NCBI GenBank assembly: GCA_034716895.1
Contig: JAYEKW010000041.1
Span: forward strand, 1-34,663
Length of the DNA: 34,663 nucleotides
Direction of reading: 5' to 3'
DNA from: Candidatus Neomarinimicrobiota bacterium
GTDB taxonomy: Bacteria; Fidelibacterota; UBA8477; JABMPR01
In this document: one piece after another, positions 16,897 through 26,653 of the stretch
How positions within the stretch are numbered: position 1 is the stretch's first letter
Layout: each line of letters begins with the position of its first letter
Made by a program: the position numbers and the translations under genes
Notes under the pieces: model-generated
Seen by the model: the letters and a program-made list of their open reading frames with translations, nothing else
Database searches by the model: none
What the model was told of the DNA's origin: nothing

Positions 16897-17901
16897 ATGC
16901 TAAAAACCGGGAGAATACTGGTCATCGGGTTGCTATTTATGTTGGCACTACCTCAGAATGTCTGGGCTGTAAAAAAATTAGCACAAACGGGCTTTAAGTG
17001 GCTTTCCATTCCTGTCGGGGCACGTGCCATGGGCATGGGATCAGCCGTGACGACTATGGATGGTGACTTAACTACAGTTTTCTGGAATCCAGCAGGGATG
17101 GCCCATATCCCAAATTCCGGGTTTAGTATTTCCAATGTATCCTGGATTGCGGATATCAATCATATAGCCAGCAGTTTAGGGTACAAACTGAATGATCGTC
17201 TCGTGTTGTCTGCTCAGATGATTAGCGTCAATTATGGAACCCTCAACGCAACAATTCGAGCCAATAACGACGATGGATATGTGGATATAGGCACGTTTTC
17301 ACCAACGGGTATTTCTGCGGGAATTGGCTTGGCAGCGGCAATCAGTGATAAATTTTCTGTAGGTAGTGTCATAAAGTACTGCTATGAGAATCTTGGGACA
17401 GCATACACCACTGATGATTTCTCTGAAGGTGAAATTGTAGCAATAGATGCAGCACTTGGTGTACCTGCCTTTGATATTGGGACTTTGTTTTATCCTGGGT
17501 ATGGAGATTTGCGGATTGGAATGACCCTGACTAATTTTTCTCAGGAAGAAGGCTATATCGCTGAATCGTTTCCGTTACCTCTCACTTTCAAGCTTGGCGC
17601 AGCCATGGATATATTTACAGCCATGGGTCGGGATAAAAACCAGCAAATGACGGTGTATTTTGACCTTATACATCCCCGAGATTATACAGAGCGAATTCAT
17701 CTGGGTGCAGAGTATGAGTTAAATCAAATGATCGCGCTTAGGGCTGGTTATAAGCTTAACTATGATGAGGAAAACTTTTCATTAGGTGTTGGTTTTAAAC
17801 ACCATGTGGGCAACCTGGGTTTTCAGTTTGATTATGCCTACAATAATTTTATCACTTTCAATCCAGTCCATGTTTTTACACTTGGTCTGTCAATAAATTA
17901 G
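16897..17901 (+). CDS. PorV/PorQ-like outer-membrane beta-barrel protein
   Basis: 334 residues from ATG 16897, chosen over ATG 16867 because AGAGG lies seven bases upstream and the signal peptide (MLKTGRILVIGLLFMLALPQ) then starts properly. The mature N-terminus GARAMGMGSAVTTMDGD and the FWNPAGMA block are the hallmark of the PorV/UPF0164 family, FadL-like 14-stranded barrels. The remainder is made of alternating beta strands and ends in an aromatic-rich strand (HVFTLGLSIN). Known relative PorV shuttles type-IX cargo to the attachment complex; other members have unknown roles. Genes with sorting tails lie on both sides, so a dedicated cargo-handling or porin role is likely. Confidence 0.78.
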   Translation: MLKTGRILVIGLLFMLALPQNVWAVKKLAQTGFKWLSIPVGARAMGMGSAVTTMDGDLTTVFWNPAGMAHIPNSGFSISNVSWIADINHIASSLGYKLNDRLVLSAQMISVNYGTLNATIRANNDDGYVDIGTFSPTGISAGIGLAAAISDKFSVGSVIKYCYENLGTAYTTDDFSEGEIVAIDAALGVPAFDIGTLFYPGYGDLRIGMTLTNFSQEEGYIAESFPLPLTFKLGAAMDIFTAMGRDKNQQMTVYFDLIHPRDYTERIHLGAEYELNQMIALRAGYKLNYDEENFSLGVGFKHHVGNLGFQFDYAYNNFITFNPVHVFTLGLSIN

Positions 17902-17913
17902 GCTGGGGGGAAA

Positions 17914-19248
17914 ATGTTTACACACATTCGATATATCACATCTTTGATCATCGTATTTAGCCTGTTAAGCTGTACTGAAGAAAGCTCGATATGGACAGAT
18001 CCTAATCCCACAGGTGGCCCCGCACCACTTATCTCAAGTATTGTGCCTGATTCAGGATTTGCTGGCAGTGAAGTGATTATCTCTGGAGAGAATTTCTCAT
18101 CAGATATAGATCACAATATGGTACTTTTCGGATCTGTTGTTGCCGTTGTGAAAGAAGCTTCAGCTACTGAGCTTAGGGTGCAGTTGCCCATGGTAAATGA
18201 TCAAACGGTAATCCCAAAGCTTGCAGTTATCGGGAGTGAATTCTGGGGTTATTGGGAAGGCGAAACTCAGGATACTTCAGGCAATACCGTTGATGATACT
18301 CTGGCCTTTACTTTTTATAAGGCATTGAATGCCCTTACTGATACGCTTTATTGGCCAGCTGGTATTACTACCGGACCTGATTCCACAATTTACTTCATCG
18401 TGAATCAGAGCGAAGCTGATTGGAGTCGGGGGATGTACAGTCTTAGTCAGGACGGCAATGTCGCTTTAGTCAGAACCTCCTCAGTTCTCGGGAATTTAAT
18501 ATACGAAACAAATACGGATACTATCTGGGGTTCAAACCTGAGAAGAGGGCGTGAAATGGGGTGGATTTCTGCAATTCCGTTTGATGGTTCTACCAGTTTT
18601 AAAAAGAAAATTAAAAATACAGTTGCGCCTTCAGGTATAGACTTTCAACAAACCACTGGAAATATGTTTTATTCAAGTCTGGGTTATTACGAAATGGATA
18701 TTACACCAGTCGAAGACAGTTTTGATACCACCATAACAGATATCTCAGGTGGGATCTATTGGGAGCCAATCCCAGGTCGAATATTTGTTGGGACTGCCAT
18801 ATCAGATACGACTCTCGGGATCAAAGTGGCAGATTATTCAAGACCAACCAGTTGTAAAATAATGGGTGACTATCTCTATGTGACCCAAGCAGGGCACACA
18901 GAAGGTGCTGCTATCAGTCGCAATCAAATCATCGGTGAAACACTGGGTGAGACAGAGGTGGTCCTGGATGAATTTGAAAATGTGTATGCTCTCGAATTTG
19001 ATATCGATGGTAATTTGTACTTTGTACCAGATGGAAGTAGTACACTCTATCGGTATACCATGGACACCGGTGATCTGGTAGAGTTTTTCCCCAACGATAT
19101 CGTACCAACAGCCAATTATATGGCCTGGGATGGGATAAATCTCCTCTTGGTGTATTCAAATATCTCGGATGATTTTGAAGTGACTTCTGCTACTGATCCT
19201 GGCATGATCCAGCAGGTTTACATTGGTACAACTGGATACAGGCAATAG
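17914..19248 (+). CDS. IPT/TIG-domain lipoprotein with a propeller-like region
   Basis: 444 residues. Lipoprotein signal with lipobox LLSC (cysteine 20). A single IPT/TIG immunoglobulin-like domain covers about residues 37-110 (PLISSIVPDSGFAGSEVIISGENF). The rest contains recurring short blocks of the type DSTIYFIVNQS, GNLYFVPDGSSTLYR and NMFYSSLGYY, which suggests a beta-propeller of the NHL or SMP-30 kind. A GGGGGG run directly before the ATG serves as SD. Known parallel: TIG-domain lipoproteins in Bacteroidetes polysaccharide loci are surface glycan-binding proteins. It sits 12 bases after the PorV-like gene and immediately before the TonB-dependent receptor, so it may be that receptor's surface partner in place of SusD. 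Confidence 0.7.
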   Translation: MFTHIRYITSLIIVFSLLSCTEESSIWTDPNPTGGPAPLISSIVPDSGFAGSEVIISGENFSSDIDHNMVLFGSVVAVVKEASATELRVQLPMVNDQTVIPKLAVIGSEFWGYWEGETQDTSGNTVDDTLAFTFYKALNALTDTLYWPAGITTGPDSTIYFIVNQSEADWSRGMYSLSQDGNVALVRTSSVLGNLIYETNTDTIWGSNLRRGREMGWISAIPFDGSTSFKKKIKNTVAPSGIDFQQTTGNMFYSSLGYYEMDITPVEDSFDTTITDISGGIYWEPIPGRIFVGTAISDTTLGIKVADYSRPTSCKIMGDYLYVTQAGHTEGAAISRNQIIGETLGETEVVLDEFENVYALEFDIDGNLYFVPDGSSTLYRYTMDTGDLVEFFPNDIVPTANYMAWDGINLLLVYSNISDDFEVTSATDPGMIQQVYIGTTGYRQ

Positions 19249-19257
19249 GTGATTATG

Positions 19258-22200
19258 ATGAAGGTTAATCTACATATGAACTTAAAAAGCTATCTCACTA
19301 TTATAATCTTATTAATGACTGTAAATCTCAGCTTTGGCGCCAGTAGTGGTAAGGTCGCCGGTAAAGTTATTGATGAAACAACGGGTGAAGGGTTGCCCGG
19401 TGCCAATGTTATGGTTTTAGAACGTTGGAATGGCACAAATGTCATTCCCGTGCCAAGAGTGATTGGTGCTGCAACTGATGTAGAGGGTGACTATTATTTG
19501 ATCAATCTTGCACCCGGTATATATAATATTTCCTGTAATATGATTGGTTATGCGAACAAAAAAAATGAGAAAATCGTCGTCTATTCCAATCGAACAACTT
19601 CAGTTGATTTCGGAATGGTTGCCGCAACTCTGGAAGGTGAAGAAATTGTGGTGCTTGCAGATCGTGAAGTGATCAAGCTGGATGTTTCAGCAAGTCAAAT
19701 ACATATCAGAGCTGAAGATATAGCTGCACTACCCCTAGAGGGTATCGATGAAATATTAACCACTCAGTTAGGTGTTTCAGCAGAATCAAATGCATCTGGT
19801 TCTGGTTTTAGTATTCGAGGTGGTGGCATTAATGAAACGAATGTCATTGTTGATGGTGTCTCGCTAATGAATGATCGTACTCAGGTTGCTCTGTCCAATA
19901 TCAGCATGTCTTCCATTGAAGAAATTGAAATATTATCAGGTGGATTTAACGCTGAGTTTGGTTCGGTGCGTTCAGGTATTGTGAACATCATTACCAGGGA
20001 GGGGCAGGATCAACTTGAGTTGCATGGGGACGTACGTTTCAGTCCACCTGCCAGAAAACATTTTGGACCAAGTCCTTATGCGCCTGATGGTCCCTTTTGG
20101 ACTGTCTATGCCGGGGATAAAGCTTTTGAAGGAATCACGAGAGAAGATGTAGAGTCTGGAGACTATCCATTTGAGTTTATTGGGTGGAATCAGGTCGCGC
20201 TTAATAACGCTAGAGATAATATTGAATCGAATGACTACACCCCTCAGGAAGCACTGGAAATCTGGAAATGGCGACATCGTGAAATCGAATATGGGAATGA
20301 ACCTGATGTAGTGGCTGACATTACGCTTACTGGGCCAACACCTATCAAGGGGCTACATTTCATGTATTCACAAAGGCTTGAGAATACGCAGTATTATTTG
20401 CCATTCAGCCGTAAAGCCTATTTCAATTCGGTTAGTCAATTAAAATTAAACTATCGTCTGAACAATAAGATCAAACTACAAATCTTAAATCTTTATAGCT
20501 ACGAAGATGGTGTGGGGGGGGGCAGTGTTTATGGCGCTTCTCCAGCAGTTCTAAATGGAAGTAGCGGATCAGTTTATACCATGTCTTACATGGCAAATTC
20601 ACCCACAAATATTTGGGCTGAAGGAGCCTATAATCCAATCCAAAACTATACCTACGTCGGTGGATTACAAATGTCCTATATCTTCAATCCGTCAAGTTAT
20701 ATGGATATTGGAATGGAATATACCAAAGATAAGACAGTCCAGGAACCACTGGATGATCGGGATACGACCTTGATCCATTTTATTGCTGGGGTTGGATATG
20801 ATGAAGGCCCTCGAGGTCACTTGGGTGATGGAGCGGAACAATGGGATCAGCAGAATCAATCCATTTTGGGAGGCTTAGGTCGCGGACAAAATCATTCGAC
20901 GTATGAGGGGCTTAGACTCCATGCTACTTATGTATCTCAAATCAATAAACAAAATCAAATCAAAGCTGGATTTGACTTAAGCTATACCCAATTTAAAGAA
21001 CGAGAGTTGCAAAATAGTGGTGGTGGCATTTATTCATACGAAGAAGCTCCTACCCAATGGATCTACTATACTGAAGACCCACTCAAGGGTAGCGCTTTTA
21101 TCCAGGATCGCCTTGAATATGAGGGGCTCATTGCAAATTTTGGATTGAGAATGGATTACTATGATCCTCGAAATAAACCTTTTAATCTGAATGATCCTTT
21201 TAATTCCCCCTATACTTTAGGCTACTTCCTTGGCGATAATACTTTTGATTCTCTCAGAACTGATGAAAAAACAGCTACATTTGTTTTAAGTCCTCGATTG
21301 GGTATTTCCCATCCGATTTCTGCTGAGGCTAAAATTTATTTTAACTATGGGCATTTTTATCAAGTGGCACAGCCCAGGTACTATTTTAACGTGAAACCCG
21401 GGGGTGTTCAGATTATCCCCAATCTCAGCCTCGATTTTCCGAAAACTATTCAGTATGAGATCGGTTATGAGCACAGTATTGCGAAACAATACCTGGTACA
21501 TCTGGGTGCGTACTATAAAGATGTTTCGAATGAAGTGGTTGCTTTGGAAATTCGTAATGGACAGTTGGGAGCAGGCGATATTCAGATCGCAACCTGGGCG
21601 AACAATCAATATAGGGATATTCGGGCTGTCGAATTCCGAATTGAAAAGAACATGGGTAAGTGGTTTACGTTCTATACCACTTTTGAATACCTGGCCAGTA
21701 GTACGGGCAGAACTGGAGAGATTGGAATCTATGAAGACCCCCTTCTCTATTATGAAGCCAGCCTCCTCTATGATCAGATTAGAACAGATCCGATTCCATC
21801 AGTATCTGCAAACCTGAATTTTATGACGCCGAGCAAATATGGTCGCAAAATAGCGGGTGTCTATCCACTGGGAGGGTGGCAAGCAAGCATCATCACTTCC
21901 TGGTCTGATGGTGGAAAATTTATTTTGGATGAAACAGCAGCATTGTCCACCAGACATTGGCTTGAATCAGTTGACTGGACAAATACAGATCTTTCAATTG
22001 AAAAAACAACACTCCTTGGCAATCGTAATTTTGTCATCTACGCCACGATCTCAAATCTGTTTAATGAAAAAAGACTGACCAATGTTGAACGTTACCCAAC
22101 CTATCTCTCATCTTTAAAACTACCTCATGAAACAGGTGATCAGCACGGTGATGATCAATACGGTATTTATGACCAGGATTATCTGGAGCTGGGGTGGTAC

Positions 22201-22260
22201 ACTTGGACCCAGTTCTTGAATCCACGCGACATATTTATTGGTATGCGGTTCTCATTTTAA
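19258..22260 (+). CDS. TonB-dependent receptor with N-terminal carboxypeptidase-regulatory domain
   Basis: About 1000 residues. AGGTG at 19247-19251 supports ATG 19255 or 19258 as the start; a GTG at 19249 is also in frame. Signal peptide to about residue 27, then a CarboxypepD_reg-like domain (GKVAGKVIDETTGEGLPGAN, about 30-110), a plug domain (ILTTQLGVSA, FSIRGGGINETNVIVDGVSL, EILSGGFNAEFGSVRSGIVN) and a 22-strand-type barrel ending in a terminal phenylalanine (GMRFSF). Role: energised import of an oligosaccharide or other large ligand across the outer membrane. No SusD-like gene is adjacent. A run of nine G (20514-20522) lies in an extracellular-loop-like glycine stretch and is a possible slippage site. 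Confidence 0.92.
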   Translation: MKVNLHMNLKSYLTIIILLMTVNLSFGASSGKVAGKVIDETTGEGLPGANVMVLERWNGTNVIPVPRVIGAATDVEGDYYLINLAPGIYNISCNMIGYANKKNEKIVVYSNRTTSVDFGMVAATLEGEEIVVLADREVIKLDVSASQIHIRAEDIAALPLEGIDEILTTQLGVSAESNASGSGFSIRGGGINETNVIVDGVSLMNDRTQVALSNISMSSIEEIEILSGGFNAEFGSVRSGIVNIITREGQDQLELHGDVRFSPPARKHFGPSPYAPDGPFWTVYAGDKAFEGITREDVESGDYPFEFIGWNQVALNNARDNIESNDYTPQEALEIWKWRHREIEYGNEPDVVADITLTGPTPIKGLHFMYSQRLENTQYYLPFSRKAYFNSVSQLKLNYRLNNKIKLQILNLYSYEDGVGGGSVYGASPAVLNGSSGSVYTMSYMANSPTNIWAEGAYNPIQNYTYVGGLQMSYIFNPSSYMDIGMEYTKDKTVQEPLDDRDTTLIHFIAGVGYDEGPRGHLGDGAEQWDQQNQSILGGLGRGQNHSTYEGLRLHATYVSQINKQNQIKAGFDLSYTQFKERELQNSGGGIYSYEEAPTQWIYYTEDPLKGSAFIQDRLEYEGLIANFGLRMDYYDPRNKPFNLNDPFNSPYTLGYFLGDNTFDSLRTDEKTATFVLSPRLGISHPISAEAKIYFNYGHFYQVAQPRYYFNVKPGGVQIIPNLSLDFPKTIQYEIGYEHSIAKQYLVHLGAYYKDVSNEVVALEIRNGQLGAGDIQIATWANNQYRDIRAVEFRIEKNMGKWFTFYTTFEYLASSTGRTGEIGIYEDPLLYYEASLLYDQIRTDPIPSVSANLNFMTPSKYGRKIAGVYPLGGWQASIITSWSDGGKFILDETAALSTRHWLESVDWTNTDLSIEKTTLLGNRNFVIYATISNLFNEKRLTNVERYPTYLSSLKLPHETGDQHGDDQYGIYDQDYLELGWYTWTQFLNPRDIFIGMRFSF

Positions 22261-22277
22261 AGGCTCAGGAAAGCACT

Positions 22278-24392
22278 ATGAAATTTGTAAGATTATTTAA
22301 AATACTCAGCGTTTTATTGCTGTTGATCACTACAATTCAATCCCAGACCTATGTGGGGAGCCGATTCCATGATTTAGGGAAATTAAAGCATCGAATCGAT
22401 ACGGGACTATTCCTGGATACTTCTGGTCCTACTAAGCCGGTACTAAGCTGGCCACAAGGGGTTTATGACTCAGAGAACTGTCAATTTTCCATTGTTTCGA
22501 TCAATGTCGAATCGTACAGATCATACTCTGTTGATTCATCCAGCGTTCCATTTGATACCACTGAAACCCTGAATGAAAAGTATGTTGGTATACCATCACT
22601 TGATACTGATCTGGCTGCACAAGGTCCTCCTTGGGGTATATATGAATATCGTCGTTATGCACCACCTCAAATTACGGTTGATGGTATCAATGATAGTTAT
22701 GACTTCAATGGTGAGCTTGCCGAAGAGATGATGTCCGATGTAGAAATCGATCTTGTGTTGAAATCTACACCCGGATTTTACGTAACAATGAAAACCTACT
22801 CATTTGCCAACGAATACCATGATGACTATATCATATATCACCTGAATTTTAAATATACCGGAGATTCTGACTTTCGGGATTCTCTGCCGGATTACCCCTC
22901 CCAAGATTTATCAAATGTATATTTTAGAGTAGGCTATAACATGCTTCCCAGTTTTGCTGGAGAGAAGGAGATTTTGGGACACCGCTGGGGCGGAGATGCT
23001 TTCGATGACTGGATGGACTGGGAAATGGTTGATCCACTTTATCCCTCAGGAATTGATAATGAACGGGATGATATGCTGTTGGTATATGGCTGGGATGGCG
23101 ATGATACCGATATTGCATCTCTTGAATCTGGTGGCAAATATTTTAATGATACGGGAGACCCGAGTTTTCTACATGAAGTAAAAGGGCAATTCCTCTCTTA
23201 TCAGTTCCCGGGATATACACTCATTCACGCCGATAAGACCACTTCTGATCCTTCTGATGACCCCGATATGCCAGGTACCCTGGCCATGTCCACCATCTTT
23301 GAAGTGTGGGCGGGAACTTATAGCGGCCAACCTGGCTATGATTATCTATCCTCAGGGGAAAAACAGCATCCACCAGATTGGGAGGATCCAGGGAACAGTC
23401 ACTGGATGAAAGGTGACCATATGCATATGAGCATGGGTCCCTACGACTTTTCGTTAGGTGAGGATGTAGATATTGTCTACGCCGTTGGTGTTGGTGGTGT
23501 GAATTATGATGAGACTGTGACCAAAGGACAGGAATGGTTGAGTTGGTATCGTGATGAAGCAGGTGCCACATTTGACGACGACGCTAAACGTGATTTTATT
23601 GGTCAGGGACTGGATTCATTGTACGATTATTTAAGCCGGGCACGCTGGGCCTGGGATCGGATGAACAGTGGACAACCTGTACCGGCTCCACTGCCATCTC
23701 CAGCCTTAGAAGTATCTAGTGGTGGTGGGTTCATCAAGCTTGTCTGGGAAGATATGAGCTCTGCACTCGACCCCGTAACCGGTGTGGCCGATTTAGCTGG
23801 TTATCGAATTTACCGGAAACTGGGTGCTCAATTGATCAATTTCAAAGAAGATGAATTTGGTAAAGGGATTGTCTATGAGCTGATTGCTGAATTGGGAACA
23901 GATGTAACAGAATATCTGGATACAACGACTGTACGGGGCGAGAGTTATCGCTATTACGTAACCACTGTTGACGATGGGACGCAAAATGATGGTCTTTTTC
24001 CAGGGAGGGCATTGGAGAGCTCGCACTATCAAAATCGAACGGCTACCGATGCAGTTGCTTTTAAGCCAGCACCCACAAATAACGATAATGTAAGAGTTGT
24101 GCCGAATCCATACATCATTTCTGGTAACGAACTCAATTTCACAGGGGAGGGGGACAAGCTACTTTTCGTAAATCTTCCTGCCTTCTGTACCATCAATATT
24201 CACAATTCTACTGGCGACTTAATCAAGACCATAGCCCATACAACTGGTAGTAGTGACGAAAGTTGGAATCAGTTGAGTGACTCGAATCAACGAATTGCCA
24301 GTGGTGTTTATTTGGCCATGATTTCCGATTGTGAAAATCTTGATGGTAGCACACTACCTGACGTGTATGAAAAATTTGTGGTTATCCGTTAG
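22278..24392 (+). CDS. Secreted 704-residue protein with FlgD-like C-terminal domain, function unknown
   Basis: The start is ATG 22278, with AGGA seven bases upstream, giving the signal peptide MKFVRLFKILSVLLLLITTI; the longer frame from 22194 overlaps the receptor and lacks such an N-terminus. Residues 20-500 are rich in Asp, Tyr and Trp with many DD and GWDGDD-like acidic turns, suggesting a beta structure and calcium sites. A fibronectin-III-like segment (about 500-600: GGGFIKLVWEDMSS, YRIYRKLG, YYVTTVDDG) precedes a FlgD/T9SS-like tail (VVPNPYI ... GVYLAMI ... VVIR). I do not recognise a catalytic family. The gene stands between the TonB receptor and a GH114 enzyme in the same operon, so an extracellular binding or structural role in glycan capture is plausible. 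Confidence 0.65.
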   Translation: MKFVRLFKILSVLLLLITTIQSQTYVGSRFHDLGKLKHRIDTGLFLDTSGPTKPVLSWPQGVYDSENCQFSIVSINVESYRSYSVDSSSVPFDTTETLNEKYVGIPSLDTDLAAQGPPWGIYEYRRYAPPQITVDGINDSYDFNGELAEEMMSDVEIDLVLKSTPGFYVTMKTYSFANEYHDDYIIYHLNFKYTGDSDFRDSLPDYPSQDLSNVYFRVGYNMLPSFAGEKEILGHRWGGDAFDDWMDWEMVDPLYPSGIDNERDDMLLVYGWDGDDTDIASLESGGKYFNDTGDPSFLHEVKGQFLSYQFPGYTLIHADKTTSDPSDDPDMPGTLAMSTIFEVWAGTYSGQPGYDYLSSGEKQHPPDWEDPGNSHWMKGDHMHMSMGPYDFSLGEDVDIVYAVGVGGVNYDETVTKGQEWLSWYRDEAGATFDDDAKRDFIGQGLDSLYDYLSRARWAWDRMNSGQPVPAPLPSPALEVSSGGGFIKLVWEDMSSALDPVTGVADLAGYRIYRKLGAQLINFKEDEFGKGIVYELIAELGTDVTEYLDTTTVRGESYRYYVTTVDDGTQNDGLFPGRALESSHYQNRTATDAVAFKPAPTNNDNVRVVPNPYIISGNELNFTGEGDKLLFVNLPAFCTINIHNSTGDLIKTIAHTTGSSDESWNQLSDSNQRIASGVYLAMISDCENLDGSTLPDVYEKFVVIR

Positions 24393-24421
24393 GGCTATAG
24401 GATAGGCTATACCTTATAATT

Positions 24422-26623
24422 ATGCGAATCAGTCTTGCCATATTGTTCATTATCACTTTCGGGTTTGCCCAAGTGACAGGTCCTTTGCCTGACTTCAGTG
24501 CAGATATGGATTACTTCTGCTATTATGGCTCCATGGGTGAGGCTGAAGTATATCAGGCACAATATTTTGATCTTATTATTTTATCAGGCTTGCAAGTAGC
24601 GGCCGAAGAAGTTCAAGATATACAAAACGGATTAGACAATCTTTCCGGAACAGATGATGATGTACTGGTATTTGCATATCTCAGTATGGGGGAATCTGGA
24701 TCAAGCAATGTGACCGGAGACGGAAGTGGGCCTGTGTACTATAATGGGGCAGATACCATCTTCCAACATGCTGGCTATGCTTCTTTCTTTCTTGATGATC
24801 AGGATCATAACGGTGCCCCTGATATGAATGGGACCTGGAACAGTTATTTTGTAAATGCAGGCGATCCATCCTGGTGGGAGTATAACGCAACCATGGTTGA
24901 TGCCATTCTCATCGAGAAAGCCTGTGATGGCCTGTTCCTGGATACTATTACAGTGCCGGCACCTGCAAGTTGGGGCGGTGTCTATGGTTGGACGACCCAG
25001 GGAATGGCAGAGTATATTGCACATCTTCGCAGTCAATATCCTGACAAATTTCTATTCGCAAACAACCCTTCAATTTATATGCATCCCAGTCTCCCCGGTT
25101 TTGCTTATCGCGACCTGATCAGGACTTCTATTAATGCTTATATGTATGAGGGCTATTACCTCACCTGGGATTGGGAGCAGGAAATTGGTTATGTCAGCCC
25201 GTGGTTTGAAAACGCTCGAGATACCTGGGCCCCACTGATCAATGCGGAGGCAATTAAACCAGATGGGTTTACACCTGTTGCATTGGATTATGTCACAGTT
25301 GAGCAAGCTGATTACGAAACCTTATTGACCCAGCAAATTCAATTCACTGAGGTTGATCAGGCTTGGCTTACAGCCGTGAGTTCGGTCATGCTTAATGAAA
25401 TTCGCTATGATGCCTATCATAATCATCCCGTTGATAATAATCCTCCAACCTGGACTAATCTGCCAGGAGTTCTGTATTTTGAATATGATGCTGCCGAGGT
25501 AACCCTTTACTGGAATGCAGCAATTGATCAAACCTGGCCTATTTCCTATCAGCTCTATTTTGGCGATGCTTTCCCTGATTTTGATGAGGGAAATATCTTT
25601 GAAATTATTAGCCCTACGGCTTCGGAAAATTTCGATTGGGAATTCACAGTAAACAATGTTGAGGTCTTTTCTGAATATTTTGTGGCAATGCGAGCCATCG
25701 ATGGAACTCCTGAAGCACACACTGATATGAATCGTCGGGTTTATCAAATCTCTACTGATCCAAACTCCTTCGGTGATCTGGCAATTGATGGTCAATTCAA
25801 TGACTGGCTCAATATCGACAATCTTGATGTTCAAGGGGCCTTAATCGAAATGGCAGGGGATACTCCTATTTCGGCCTGCGATATTGTGGATGTGTGGGCA
25901 GCTCATGATGAAGACTTCCTCTATTTCTCATGCAGCTTTAGTGAGATTCCTCAAATCAACAGTTATTTCTATCATTTGTTTTTGGATACAGATGAAAATT
26001 TTTCTACCGGTTTTCACAGCGGAGGATCAGCCCTGGGAGCCGACTATATGGTCGAGAATAGTTCACTGTGGCACTACACAGGTTCCAATGATTCCTGGAG
26101 TTGGGAATGGATCGGGGGAATTGACCTGCACGTGGGCATTACTGGTGAGCCACGGTTTGAAGCTAGCATCCCAATTGAGACACTTAACCTGGCTGGAATT
26201 CAATTAAACCTACTCTTTAACGTTAATGATAACTCAGAGGTCGGGGATGATGACTATGCCCCAGATGAGTATACAACCGATAGTTATAGTTACGATATGA
26301 CACCCCTTGGTGTTCAAAATCTCAGCCTACCTGAGTCTATGATAATATCGACCAGTCCTAATCCTTTTAATACAGCAGTGACCTTTACAATTACAAAACC
26401 TGCTGGATATGGTGGAAAGGGGCATATTGATATATATGACCTAAGGGGTAGATTGGTGAATTCAATCAAATTTCAGGTGGGAGTTGATGAACAAATTACC
26501 TGGAATGGACGTGATAACCGGAACAGAAATATTGCGTCGGGTCTCTATTTATTCCGGGTTCTAAAAGATAACAATGCAAAAGATCCATTGCTTTCTGTAG
26601 GGAAAGTATTGGCTCTAAAATAG
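24422..26623 (+). CDS. Exported GH114 polygalactosaminidase with binding module and T9SS sorting domain
   Basis: 733 residues. Signal peptide to about residue 16. The GH114 domain (about 28-320) repeats the landmarks of the lipoprotein at 6748: CYYGSM, AYLSMGE with E91, NAGDPSWW and DGLFLDTI with D174. A fibronectin-like segment spans about 340-445. A CBM9/DOMON-like module follows at about 450-625 (LAIDGQFNDWLNI, LFLDTDENFSTGF). The tail (about 640-733) has SPNPFNT, WNGRDNRNRNIASGLYLFRV and a basic end, the pattern of type-IX cargo. The enzyme is therefore expected at or beyond the outer membrane, making the first cuts in an alpha-galactosamine polymer. SD is weak (AGGATAGG about 15 bases upstream). 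Gene order places it right after the receptor group. Confidence 0.85.
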   Translation: MRISLAILFIITFGFAQVTGPLPDFSADMDYFCYYGSMGEAEVYQAQYFDLIILSGLQVAAEEVQDIQNGLDNLSGTDDDVLVFAYLSMGESGSSNVTGDGSGPVYYNGADTIFQHAGYASFFLDDQDHNGAPDMNGTWNSYFVNAGDPSWWEYNATMVDAILIEKACDGLFLDTITVPAPASWGGVYGWTTQGMAEYIAHLRSQYPDKFLFANNPSIYMHPSLPGFAYRDLIRTSINAYMYEGYYLTWDWEQEIGYVSPWFENARDTWAPLINAEAIKPDGFTPVALDYVTVEQADYETLLTQQIQFTEVDQAWLTAVSSVMLNEIRYDAYHNHPVDNNPPTWTNLPGVLYFEYDAAEVTLYWNAAIDQTWPISYQLYFGDAFPDFDEGNIFEIISPTASENFDWEFTVNNVEVFSEYFVAMRAIDGTPEAHTDMNRRVYQISTDPNSFGDLAIDGQFNDWLNIDNLDVQGALIEMAGDTPISACDIVDVWAAHDEDFLYFSCSFSEIPQINSYFYHLFLDTDENFSTGFHSGGSALGADYMVENSSLWHYTGSNDSWSWEWIGGIDLHVGITGEPRFEASIPIETLNLAGIQLNLLFNVNDNSEVGDDDYAPDEYTTDSYSYDMTPLGVQNLSLPESMIISTSPNPFNTAVTFTITKPAGYGGKGHIDIYDLRGRLVNSIKFQVGVDEQITWNGRDNRNRNIASGLYLFRVLKDNNAKDPLLSVGKVLALK

Positions 26624-26653
26624 ATAGAAAACAAACCTAAGGAGGGTTGTAAA

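Noticed and set aside
22194-22277. N-terminal extension of the 704-residue protein into the receptor gene
   Set aside because: ATG 22278 has an SD and begins a proper signal peptide; the extension overlaps the receptor's C-terminus.
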